The position numbers and the translations under genes were made by a program. A DNA stretch of 64,000 nt from Hyphomicrobiales bacterium (GTDB taxonomy: Bacteria > Pseudomonadota > Alphaproteobacteria > Rhizobiales > Xanthobacteraceae), in contig JAFKKH010000025.1 of assembly GCA_017305665.1 (NCBI GenBank), positions 1 through 64,000 on the forward strand, given 5' to 3'. A model generated the notes under the pieces. That model was not told the DNA's origin, ran no database searches, and saw only the letters and a list, made by a program, of their open reading frames with translations. How positions within the stretch are numbered: position 1 is the first letter of the stretch; each line of letters opens with the position of its first letter. This document shows positions 16,260-23,471 of the stretch, piece after piece.

Positions 16260-17764
16260 ACCGGCGCCCTCGCTTTACGAGCAGGCTGCGCCAGCATCCG
16301 CGCGCCTTGCGCGACGGCAAGCACGCTGGCAGACGCGGCATCGATGCGCCCCAGGCTGCGGGCCTTCGCTAATTTGATATTGTTCGCGGGATCGCGGAGA
16401 CACACGGCGTCGGCAAATGCCGATCGCAGCAGCAGCGATGGCGATGCCTTCACCTTGCCGTCAAAGCACGCGCGACGAAAACGGTCGCAATCTTCGTTGC
16501 CATCTTTGAAGCCGAAACCGCGCCACACGATCGGAACGCGAATGCCGGCGGCGTCGATCGCCTGTCCGAGTTCGGCTTGCTTGTAGCGGTCCATGCAAAG
16601 CGCGGCGATGCGTTCACCTTCGACATGGCGCATGACTTCCGACAGCCAAGGCGCGACGGGAACGGTCTGCGCTCCAAGCGTGGACAATTCGCCACGGCTC
16701 GCCATGTCGTTGTAGCGCGCGCCAACACCGTCAGCCGCGCCGCGGTCGGTCAGATTCGGGAATGATGGAAACCAGCCAAGGCATTCGAGCCGGCCGGTCG
16801 AAGGCCAGAAGAACGCCGCAGCGGTCATGGACGCCGAACCGCCAAGGTCGATTCCGATGACGCATTGCCCGTCGCGCGGCGGTAGTTCGTCCATCTCGCA
16901 ACTCAGCCATTCGTCGACCGTCAGCAATAGGTCGCGCGTCTCGCCGGAAATGCGTTCGTTTCGATTGTAAAGCCGGAACGTCGTCAGCGAATTGCCACCG
17001 CGGGCAATCGCGCGGCGCGCTTGCGCCTGCAACCATTCGATATTCGAACCGATGCCGCACAACGCGCCCGGATTTGCGATCAGCAGAGAGTCCAGATCGT
17101 CAGCCGGCAGTCCCGGCGCCGGCCGATGCTCTTGCCGATAGACGCCTTCCTGTTCCTCATCCAGCCATTTGCTGAACGGGTGCGCGTCGTCAGGTGCGCT
17201 CGTCGAAATAATCAGGGCGCGACCGCCACGCTTGCCACTGCCGGACAGCAGCGCGTGTTCCAGTTCGTCGCCCTTGTCGCGCGCCCAATGGCCGCGTTCG
17301 TCCAAGATCGTGAGTGTAGGTGCGCCACCGAGCGCGGATTTGCCGTCAGCCGCGAGGCAGCGCAGCAGATGCACGCCGTTGGTGTCCTCGTATTCGATTT
17401 CCAGTCGGGGCGCGCGGCGGAACGTCAGCCGCTTCTGCACGTCCTCGGGCAGGTAGCGCGAATAGCCGGCAACGAAATTCCAGACCAGCCGCGCCTGGTC
17501 GCGCGTGCGGGCGCCAACCGGAATTTCCCGGTTTGGCTGCGTGTCGCCGATCTCGCCGAGCAGTTCGCCAAGGGCGAGGCCAGACGAAAGAGCGGTCTTC
17601 GCGTTACCGCGGCCGATCGACAGCGCGGCGACCGAAACGCCGGACGCCAATGCGCCAGTTACGAATTGCTTTTGGAACGGAGCGACCTTGAGCGACTTGC
17701 CGGCTAACGGTCCCTCGGGGATTTTCAGCGTTTGAAGGAAGCGAATGGCCTTCTTGGCGTTCAA
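16250..17764 (-). CDS. terL: terminase large subunit
   Basis: A 504-residue packaging motor and nuclease. The ATPase half has a Walker-A-like RGNAKT (in SIGRGNAKTALSSGLALGEL, near residues 50-55) and a Walker B LTILDERGHW. The nuclease half begins with IGIDLGGSASMTAAAFFWP and has LCMDRYKQAELGQAIDAAG near the end. The first usable start in the frame is TTG at 17764, with no ATG or GTG between it and the upstream in-frame stop; the ribosome site is poor. GNAKT instead of the common GNGK[ST] is a mild departure. Confidence 0.87.
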   Translation of the reverse strand: MNAKKAIRFLQTLKIPEGPLAGKSLKVAPFQKQFVTGALASGVSVAALSIGRGNAKTALSSGLALGELLGEIGDTQPNREIPVGARTRDQARLVWNFVAGYSRYLPEDVQKRLTFRRAPRLEIEYEDTNGVHLLRCLAADGKSALGGAPTLTILDERGHWARDKGDELEHALLSGSGKRGGRALIISTSAPDDAHPFSKWLDEEQEGVYRQEHRPAPGLPADDLDSLLIANPGALCGIGSNIEWLQAQARRAIARGGNSLTTFRLYNRNERISGETRDLLLTVDEWLSCEMDELPPRDGQCVIGIDLGGSASMTAAAFFWPSTGRLECLGWFPSFPNLTDRGAADGVGARYNDMASRGELSTLGAQTVPVAPWLSEVMRHVEGERIAALCMDRYKQAELGQAIDAAGIRVPIVWRGFGFKDGNEDCDRFRRACFDGKVKASPSLLLRSAFADAVCLRDPANNIKLAKARSLGRIDAASASVLAVAQGARMLAQPARKARAPVWL

Positions 17765-17855
17765 GCGGCACCGCCAAGGCTGCGAGCGCGAGAGGAAAAG
17801 TCCCCCCCTCCGACGTTCCCCCCTAAATCAAATCGGGGTATTGGGACCATTCCGC

Positions 17856-18209
17856 TCACTTGCGCGCCTGGATGACGTAGGCAGTGCCAGCGGGATCGAT
17901 CGACGTTGATATGATCGTGTAGGTCACGCCATTGACGACGAGGCGATCGCTTGTGCTTGGCTCAATGTCGATAGATGACGTGAGCACGAACGCTTTGCGG
18001 TCGGTCTGCAGGATCAGCGTGCCGTCGACGTCGTGCGCGCTGTAATCATCGACCCAGCCGGTGCAGTCGTGGTCAACCCATGTGGTCGTCGGGTTGAACG
18101 GGTCATCATCGGACTCGAGATGCTGGACCGTCAGTGCGTAGGGCAGATCGGCAGCGACCAGTGCGTCGGTCAGGCGGGTGGCAAGCGTGCCATCGGTAAG
18201 AATAGACAT
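17856..18209 (-). CDS. phage head-joining-like hypothetical protein
   Basis: A 117-residue, mostly beta protein (MSILTDGTLATRLTDALVAA...) with GTLILQTDRKAFVLTSSIDI and DRLVVNGVTYTIISTSIDPA. The pattern of a beta barrel ending in a V-N-G-x-x-Y-x-I strand resembles phage head-tail joining and tail-completion proteins. It is first in the head cluster, where a small terminase would be expected, but it lacks a helix-turn-helix. Assignment is by appearance and context. Confidence 0.5.
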   Translation of the reverse strand: MSILTDGTLATRLTDALVAADLPYALTVQHLESDDDPFNPTTTWVDHDCTGWVDDYSAHDVDGTLILQTDRKAFVLTSSIDIEPSTSDRLVVNGVTYTIISTSIDPAGTAYVIQARK

Positions 18210-18296
18210 ATGACCATTATCCTACTACAGGACTATCATCCTGTCAATAGGACTGCGGTCTACCGCCGCCGTATTCGGCTGCAATTATGGGTTTGC

Positions 18297-18400
18297 ACTG
18301 TAGCGTAGCCGTAGCAAAAGCGTAGCAAGCTACACATTGCTACACGCCCACAAGCGTAGCGTAGTGTAGCACCACCCTATAGGGGTGCTACACTGCTACG
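18297..18400. repeat. GTAGC/GCTAC iteron-like cluster, candidate replication origin
   Basis: Six GTAGC units (starting near 18300, 18305, 18311, 18322, 18356, 18366) and four GCTAC units on the other strand (near 18329, 18339, 18387, 18395) are packed in about 100 bases just downstream of the primase/helicase gene. A perfect 10-bp stem, GTGTAGCACC (18364-18373) with GGTGCTACAC (18384-18393), covers the rep stop codon. Satellite and plasmid origins are often iteron clusters next to rep. Confidence 0.5.
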
Positions 18401-20373
18401 GGGCCAAGCTCAGTTGGTGGTGGAAACAGGTTGACCAACGGCGTCAGCGCCCGTGCTGGTCGAACGGCGATCATGCCATCCAAAGCATGGATGCAGCCCT
18501 TACGCGCCAGCCCATCGTGGATGCGGCTATACGTGGCCCGCGGGTTCGCGTCGTCGTCCTTGATGACGCCTTCACGGTGCAGTCTCTCGCGCCAAGCGTC
18601 AGCCGATGCCCTGCCGCCGGAACCGTTTTCCCGAATGACGTTCTCGAGCGCGCGCATGGCGTTCGTTTCGCGGTCGGTCAGTTTCTTACGCGCCTTCGCC
18701 TCTTTTACCGCAGGCGTCTTGGAGAGAATGAACGCCGTGACGGGGTCGCCATCTTCGTCGCGCCCAAGGTGGACAACCTGACCAGCAAACGAGACCAGTT
18801 CGCCCTCCTCCTGATCGTTCGCCTTGGTGACGGTCGCGGTCTTGACCGCATCGCCGGTAATCTGCACTGCCAGGTCAACGTCACCTTCGCGGGCATTGCT
18901 GCCGCGCTCGCCGCGGGTCGTATCTTTGCCGGTATGACCGATGCCGGCGATATGGACGTTTAACCGTTCATGAATCAGCCGCAGATGTGCCGCCGCTTGG
19001 TTCTGATCCTTCGCGGCGTTCTCGTCGCCACCGCCGGCCGCAATTCCCTTATTGTAGGTATCGAGCACAATCAGGCCAACGGGAACGCCGAATGCCTTGG
19101 CCGCGCGCTCCACGATGGAAACAATCAAATCCACGCATTGCGGATTGAGCAGGTCGACCAATTTCGGAACAACGGCGATCGGCAACCCATGCAGGTCGTC
19201 GCGCATCTTATATGCCGCAAGGCGGCGCTTTGCCTGCCCGGACCGCTCAAACGCGAAATAGACGACGCCGCAGCATGTCTTAATCCGATGCCCACGCCAG
19301 TCGATGCCAGCAGCCGCATGAACGGCGATATCCGTTATCAACGCCGATTTAAGTGAACCGGGTTCGCCGAACCACGTTGAATTCTCGCCCAACGCCATGA
19401 CGCCTTTATGCAGCCAGACCTTGGGCGCCGACGTCGCGCAGTCATCGAATAGCGTAAATGGCGTGGACAGAGTTGCCCCGGCCTTTGCGGCGATTTCGGC
19501 AACGGCAGCACCAAACATGTCATCGACCGTCATCGCCGGGTATTTGATACCGTCCTTTAGGCCGTTGTGGATGGCCTTGAGGTTGTTGGCGCTGTCGTCC
19601 CACCCGGCGTCCTCGCACGCCGCTTTCAGTTCATCGTGCGCGACATCGTACCCGAGTTCGCCGTTGCCGACGTAGCGCCCGACTCGCAGGGCGATATCGA
19701 ATATCCCGTTATTGACGCCACCAAGCTCCAGCTTGAGGATGTCCGCGCACGCCTGTTTTAATACCCGATCGGCGTGCAGACCTTCCGCAGGTCGAAAGTC
19801 TCTTGGCGCTTCGCGCGCCGTGCCGACACGCTCCAAATGTTCATCACGCTTCCGCCATGCCGGCCGCAGGATATCACCATCGCAAAGCATCTCGTTGCCA
19901 AGCCATTCATACGGACCAGCCTTCTTACCGGGTTGTTTCTTCGGATTGGTGAAGATGCTCGGCGGGCACATCGCGTTGGCGTTGCCTACCAGCAGATCGC
20001 CCCAACCGGTTTCCTTCATTCTCAGAGACTTCAATCCGGTGGCGTCGTTCAGACGAAACCATATGTGAGTGCCGCCCGATGGCGTCGCAACGTGAGCCGC
20101 TGGCAGGGCGAAGCCCGTAAGTTCCTGAAACCACGCTTTCGCGATCTCTTGCTTGCCGGCCTCGATGTCCATGACCGCCAAGCGCGATGCGCCGGGGTGC
20201 AGACCGATGTTATTACCGCTCGCGATCCAAACCGGCCAGACTGTCGGGTCCGACGTATGACGGTTCTGCCACTCGTCGCCGATCGGGTTCTTATCGCCTT
20301 TATGTACCTCGTGCAGAGCGAGTTGATTGTGTTCGGCAAAGTCGAGAAAGCCACTTGATATTGTGGTCATCAT
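18388..20373 (-). CDS. bifunctional primase/polymerase-helicase replication protein
   Basis: A 661-residue replication initiator-like protein. The N-terminal part (about 1-190) is a Prim-Pol domain: NIGLHPGASRLAVMDIEAGK (metal Asp), HVATPSGGTHIWFRL (the H-x-x-T-P-S-G-G-x-H motif). The centre is a RepA/RecA-like ATPase with P-loop variant FGEPGSLKSALITD (about 335), Walker B GLIVLDTYNKGIAAGGGDEN, and IAGIGHTGKDTTRGERGSNA. The C-terminal region is helical, perhaps winged helix. This fusion is typical of satellites and small phages. Two adjacent ATGs start the gene. Confidence 0.87.
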   Translation of the reverse strand: MMTTISSGFLDFAEHNQLALHEVHKGDKNPIGDEWQNRHTSDPTVWPVWIASGNNIGLHPGASRLAVMDIEAGKQEIAKAWFQELTGFALPAAHVATPSGGTHIWFRLNDATGLKSLRMKETGWGDLLVGNANAMCPPSIFTNPKKQPGKKAGPYEWLGNEMLCDGDILRPAWRKRDEHLERVGTAREAPRDFRPAEGLHADRVLKQACADILKLELGGVNNGIFDIALRVGRYVGNGELGYDVAHDELKAACEDAGWDDSANNLKAIHNGLKDGIKYPAMTVDDMFGAAVAEIAAKAGATLSTPFTLFDDCATSAPKVWLHKGVMALGENSTWFGEPGSLKSALITDIAVHAAAGIDWRGHRIKTCCGVVYFAFERSGQAKRRLAAYKMRDDLHGLPIAVVPKLVDLLNPQCVDLIVSIVERAAKAFGVPVGLIVLDTYNKGIAAGGGDENAAKDQNQAAAHLRLIHERLNVHIAGIGHTGKDTTRGERGSNAREGDVDLAVQITGDAVKTATVTKANDQEEGELVSFAGQVVHLGRDEDGDPVTAFILSKTPAVKEAKARKKLTDRETNAMRALENVIRENGSGGRASADAWRERLHREGVIKDDDANPRATYSRIHDGLARKGCIHALDGMIAVRPARALTPLVNLFPPPTELGPVAV

Positions 20374-20407
20374 GTAATAGGATACTCTCCGTTGATTGAG
20401 TGCATTG

Positions 20408-20436
20408 AGCCCCGCCGGCCAGGGCGGGGTTTTTCT
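20408..20436 (+). terminator. rightward terminator inside the leftward island operon
   Basis: CCCCGCC (20410-20416) pairs with GGCGGGG (20423-20429), followed by TTTTTCTTTG. It lies between two leftward genes (stop at 20440, start at 20373), so the T tract points against them. Read leftwards it has no T tract. Confidence 0.6.
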
Positions 20437-20439
20437 TTG

Positions 20440-20640
20440 TCAGACGGGAAGCGGCTGATACGCCGCAGTCGGCGGAATGAGTCCGCGAGCGTGTTTCAAT
20501 CGATCGATGTTGGCCCGCACTCGATCGAAGCCGTCCTGCCACTGAGGAATTGACGACAGCTTGCCCGCTGGGAATTTCGCGGCGTGATCGATCAATTCGG
20601 CTTCCAAGGCTTTGATGTGATCGTCGAGAATCTTCCTCAT
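20440..20640 (-). CDS. small helical hypothetical protein of the island
   Basis: A 66-residue protein (MRKILDDHIKALEAELIDHA...) with two amphipathic helices and an aromatic C-terminus. Its ATG overlaps the stop of the AlpA-like gene by four bases (ATGA), so the two are co-translated. Not recognised; perhaps an accessory regulator or a partner of rep. Confidence 0.7.
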   Translation of the reverse strand: MRKILDDHIKALEAELIDHAAKFPAGKLSSIPQWQDGFDRVRANIDRLKHARGLIPPTAAYQPLPV

Positions 20641-20813
20641 GCCGCGGCCTGCGTCCGCTTCGCCAACCACTGGCGTGCCGCTTCCTCTGAAATGCGAACG
20701 TGCCTGCCGATCTTGAACGTCTCCGGCGCGTCGTTCTGTTTCTGCAACAAATAAAATCCACCGCGGCTAATGCGGTGTGCTTCGCAAAATTCCTGAATCG
20801 TCAGACTTCCCAA
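20637..20813 (-). CDS. AlpA-like helix-turn-helix regulator/excisionase
   Basis: A 58-residue winged-helix DNA-binding protein: GSLTIQEFCEAHRISRGGFY (helix-turn-helix), then LLQKQNDAPETFKIGRHVRI (wing) and SEEAARQWLAKRTQ. This is the MerR/Xis-like fold of AlpA regulators, the usual activators of satellite induction and excision. TTG at 20813 is chosen because AAGGAG lies about eight bases upstream; an in-frame TTG at 20837 has no ribosome site. Confidence 0.8.
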   Translation of the reverse strand: MGSLTIQEFCEAHRISRGGFYLLQKQNDAPETFKIGRHVRISEEAARQWLAKRTQAAA

Positions 20814-20918
20814 GGTAGTTCTCCTTTCATGACGCAAAAATTCCCGCCGTTGCCTTTCCCAAGGCGCGAGCGGGGTGCGGTGCCGTCTTGGCGCCGACTT
20901 CGATTTTCGAGTGTGCGA

Positions 20919-20947
20919 ACCTTACTACGTTCAGGGGCGTTTGTCAA
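20919..20947 (-). promoter_or_regulatory. candidate promoter of the alpA-rep operon
   Basis: Leftward TTGACA (20947-20942), 17-base spacer, TAAGGT (20924-20919). It is about 105 bases upstream of the AlpA-like start, in the AT-rich gap between int and alpA. Confidence 0.5.
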
Positions 20948-20979
20948 CAACCCGTTGATTTTACTGATGTTTTGTCAAC
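20942..20979. promoter_or_regulatory. repeated TTGTCAAC operator-like sites
   Basis: TTTGTCAAC occurs at 20940-20948 and 20971-20979. The first copy forms the inverted pair GTCAAC-AACCC-GTTGAT with the following bases. The repeats cover the -35 element of the candidate alpA promoter and may bind the AlpA-like protein, the integrase or a host repressor. Confidence 0.42.
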
Positions 20980-21023
20980 CTATAATTACAAGGTGACAAG
21001 TAACCGCTTGATCCAGTTGATGC

Positions 21024-22259
21024 TTATGAAAAACGCGGTGCGTTCGCGCGAATGGCGTCGGCGACGAACGACGGCGCGAGGTGCGCGTAGTGCTGCTCCG
21101 TTATGCGCGTGGTCGTATGCCCAAGCTGGCGGGCCACGATCTGAAGCGACACGCCGCGCATGACAGCGTGCGACGCCCAAGAATGCCGCAGGGCATGGAA
21201 GTTAATCGCCGGCTCGATCTTGGCAGTCTTGCACGCATTTTTCAGCGGATCCTTTTGGTGATCCCGCTGCCATGGTGCACCGTTCTCCTTGACGAGCAGC
21301 GTGTCCGCTGGCGATCGATCCTTCGCGATCTGGCCGATATAGGCGGCACCTTCGGGCGTCAAAACGACATGCCGCGGTTTGCCGCTCTTGCTTTCGCGAA
21401 TATGCAGCGTGCCACTGTCGGCATTAAAATCTTCAACACGCAAAGCGATCAGTTCGCCGTAGCGGCATCCCGTCTCCAGCGCCACGCGCACAAGGGCCTG
21501 TAGCGTCGGCGAGCAGGCTTCCAATAGACGCTGAATTTCATCCATCGAAAGGTAGCGAATGCGGGCAGTGTCGACGCTCTCAAATGGCGTCACACGGCGC
21601 CAAGCGGCATCCGATGGCACCTTGCCATCGCGCCACGCCATGTTGAGCGCGGCTTTAAGCGTCGTCAGAATTCGGTTTGCCGTCGACTTGCGGCGCCGGT
21701 CGCTCTCAGGATGCGTCTGACTCTTGAATCGCTGGCGTCGGCCTGCCTTTGTACGGATGCGCGCGGGCGCCTTCGCCACGTCGGCGTGCCATCGTTCGAT
21801 CTGCTCCTTGGTTAGCTTGGCGACTTCGATGTTGCCGAAAGCGGGCAGGATAAAAGCCTCGGCGGCGTAACGCCCTTCCCGGCCGGATTTCGTCTTGGTC
21901 TCGAGGTATTCTAGATAGGTCACCATGGCATCCGCCACGTTCAGCGGTTTGGCGACTCCTGCCTCGCTATGCGCGTAGTCCACCATACGCTTGCGAGCGA
22001 GCGTCTGCGCCTGTTTCCAATCGAGGAGGACGACGCCATCGGCGTCGCCGAAATCATCGGCGGTGGCGAGCGTTTCGGTTTTATAGGACTGATCGCCACT
22101 GTAGAGCCGCAGCACCCACTTTCCAGCGCCCGATATTGGGCGCCGATAGCCGATGTGCAGACCAGGCTCTAACGCCCGCCAATAGGGCTTTCCTCGCGCT
22201 TTCAGCCGCGATCGCGCGGTGCGCGTGTCCAATATGCTGTCTCGGATTGTGCGTGCCAT
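21024..22259 (-). CDS. int: tyrosine recombinase/integrase
   Basis: A 411-residue site-specific recombinase for tRNA-Glu integration. An N-terminal arm-binding part is followed by a SAM-like core-binding domain (about 105-205, with LTKEQIERWHADVAKAPARI) and the catalytic domain. There, Arg is in ALETGCRYGELIALRVEDF, then HALRHSWASHAV (H-x-x-R), LGHTTTRITEQHYAHL with the second His and the nucleophile Tyr. ATG 22259 is preferred; upstream extension to 22295 would run into the right arm-type repeat. Confidence 0.93.
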   Translation of the reverse strand: MARTIRDSILDTRTARSRLKARGKPYWRALEPGLHIGYRRPISGAGKWVLRLYSGDQSYKTETLATADDFGDADGVVLLDWKQAQTLARKRMVDYAHSEAGVAKPLNVADAMVTYLEYLETKTKSGREGRYAAEAFILPAFGNIEVAKLTKEQIERWHADVAKAPARIRTKAGRRQRFKSQTHPESDRRRKSTANRILTTLKAALNMAWRDGKVPSDAAWRRVTPFESVDTARIRYLSMDEIQRLLEACSPTLQALVRVALETGCRYGELIALRVEDFNADSGTLHIRESKSGKPRHVVLTPEGAAYIGQIAKDRSPADTLLVKENGAPWQRDHQKDPLKNACKTAKIEPAINFHALRHSWASHAVMRGVSLQIVARQLGHTTTRITEQHYAHLAPSFVADAIRANAPRFS

Positions 22260-22277
22260 GGGTGGAGAATGACACGG

Positions 22278-22297
22278 TGTCCAACAGATGTCCAATA
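22278..22297 (+). repeat. right integrase arm-type repeat candidate
   Basis: An exact copy of the 20-base repeat at 11626-11645, same orientation, placed 19 bases upstream of the integrase start. Besides recombination, integrase binding here could repress int. Confidence 0.6.
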
Positions 22298-22400
22298 TCC
22301 ATGGATAGACGCCCGTTTACGACCATATGCGCAAGTGACGTAAGATATTGAGAAATATCACTTGGAGGTTTCGCCAGTGGACGCCCCTAGACGAATTTAA

Positions 22401-22443
22401 CACCCTTTCACGGTGGAGAGAGCGATTCCGCTAGGGAGCGCCA
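22401..22443 (+). repeat. attR (decayed tRNA-Glu 3' half)
   Basis: Identical to the tRNA-Glu anticodon arm for 24 bases (CACCCTTTCACGGTGGAGAG...), then missing five bases of the T-arm, then identical for 19 bases to the CCA end. This marks the right boundary. Confidence 0.88.
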
Positions 22444-22718
22444 CTGCCGATAAATTTTCCAATAATTTCAGCTCACTAGCGTCCGAATTGGCCCTATACG
22501 CTGATCGGCATTATGCCAACAAAAGGCTATTGCGGAAAACGACGCGGGGCCAACATCGCGCGCGCTGCGCGTGGCGTGGGGACGGCTGGATGCCGTCAGG
22601 GCCCTGCTTGGCTTTGCTGCAACTCTCGCATATCTGTGGACCCTATAATGAAGATTACTGAGCAAAGCCGACGTTGCCAAACCCGGCGGCTGGTTGAATT
22701 GGGGCTGAAGGGTAAGAA

Positions 22719-23051
22719 GTGAACAATCGCCGCATCAGCATTGCAGCGCTGGCTGCGGTGGTTGCTGTGTTCGCGTTGGGGACCGCCAATGCAGGCGTAA
22801 TCGACGACGCGAAAGAGTCAGTCCGGCATCACCTCATAATTCCGAGCTCTGCAAAATTCGATAACCTGCACCAACGGGGCGATTACATTTGCGGCACCGT
22901 CACCGCCAAAACCACTGAAGGTGAGTACGCGACCCCGAAGGTCATGATCTACAATACGAAGACGCAGCTTTCGACGATCGTGGATGGATCAGAAATTTCC
23001 AAGTTGATGACCGACACGATGAAGCGGGATCTTGATCATGCGTGTTCTTGA
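22719..23051 (+). CDS. small exported hypothetical protein
   Basis: A 110-residue protein with a Sec signal peptide (MNNRRISIAALAAVVAVFAL, cleavage after ANA). The mature domain contains DDAKESVRHHLIIPSSAKFD and a Cys pair (ICGTV and the C-terminal HACS), consistent with one disulfide. The start is GTG with a GA-rich leader (AAGGGTAAGAA). It is the first host gene right of the island. Not recognised. Confidence 0.7.
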   Translation: MNNRRISIAALAAVVAVFALGTANAGVIDDAKESVRHHLIIPSSAKFDNLHQRGDYICGTVTAKTTEGEYATPKVMIYNTKTQLSTIVDGSEISKLMTDTMKRDLDHACS

Positions 23052-23162
23052 CCGGTTGGCGTCAGGATGATCGTCGCCTGCTACGACAGCGGAAATGCGG
23101 TTTCGATAACTGCGCGGCCCTCGTCGTTCGATCCTCGATGATCGAGGCGCAGTCCAAAAGCG

Positions 23163-23195
23163 AAAACCCGGCAAGTCCACGACCTGCCGGGCGTT
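23163..23195. terminator. bidirectional terminator
   Basis: CCCGGCA (23167-23173) pairs with TGCCGGG (23185-23191), with AAAA before and TTT after. It lies between the convergent genes ending at 23051 and 23214. Confidence 0.75.
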
Positions 23196-23213
23196 TCGCA
23201 AATATGCGTGGGT

Positions 23214-23414
23214 TCAGATGGCGATGGCCACGGCTCCCAGGATAACTTCGAGTACGGTCCCACCGACGAGCTGTCCAAACGAATTGCCGGCACCGGCAGT
23301 GGTCCCGTTCTGGGGTGGATTGGGTCCAGTACTGGGGAGGTGCATCATCCCGCCTGAAACGGCATCGAGTTGATCTTCGGATAGAAACTTAATCTCGTTG
23401 ATCTGCGTATTCAT
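23214..23414 (-). CDS. double-glycine leader bacteriocin/RiPP-like precursor peptide
   Basis: A 66-residue peptide. The leader MNTQINEIKFLSEDQLDAVS-GG has the classical L-[ST]-x-x-[EQ]-L-x-x-[VI]-[SA]-G-G signature recognised by peptidase-containing ABC exporters. The predicted mature part begins MMHLPSTGPNPPQ, continues NGTTAGAGNSFGQLVGG, and ends in a hydrophobic helix (VLEVILGAVAIAI). It has no Cys, so lanthionine or disulfide bridges are not possible. GGAGATAAAC precedes the ATG. No exporter, immunity or modification gene is adjacent, so it would depend on a distant exporter. Secreted peptide or quorum signal are alternatives to bacteriocin. Confidence 0.68.
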   Translation of the reverse strand: MNTQINEIKFLSEDQLDAVSGGMMHLPSTGPNPPQNGTTAGAGNSFGQLVGGTVLEVILGAVAIAI

Positions 23415-23471
23415 GTTTATCTCCATGTTCAAACGACGCACTTCGCGCCGTCTAGCGAGCATGGACAGCAC

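Larger units (their letters stand above)
11542..22443. mobile_element. capsid-forming phage-satellite-like island (cf-PICI-like) in tRNA-Glu
   Basis: A 10.9-kb element bounded by the tRNA-Glu 3' half (11542-11589) and its partial copy (22401-22443). All recognisable genes lie on the minus strand: integrase, AlpA-like regulator, small ORF, primase/helicase, head-joining-like protein, large terminase, HNH nuclease, major capsid, prohead protease, connector, portal, cold-shock protein, small ORF. No tail, tape-measure, holin, endolysin or CI-like gene is present, and no small terminase was recognised. A complete HK97-type head module plus int, alpA and rep is the hallmark of satellites that build their own capsids and borrow phage tails. 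A deletion derivative of a prophage is the alternative, but the tight spacing and overlaps argue against random decay. Confidence 0.78.

Noticed and set aside
11542-22443. Gene transfer agent cluster
   Set aside because: A GTA would include tail genes and would lack integrase, replication gene and att duplication.
22444-22718. A gene in the gap right of attR (open frames exist on both strands)
   Set aside because: Frames lack ribosome sites and recognisable protein character.
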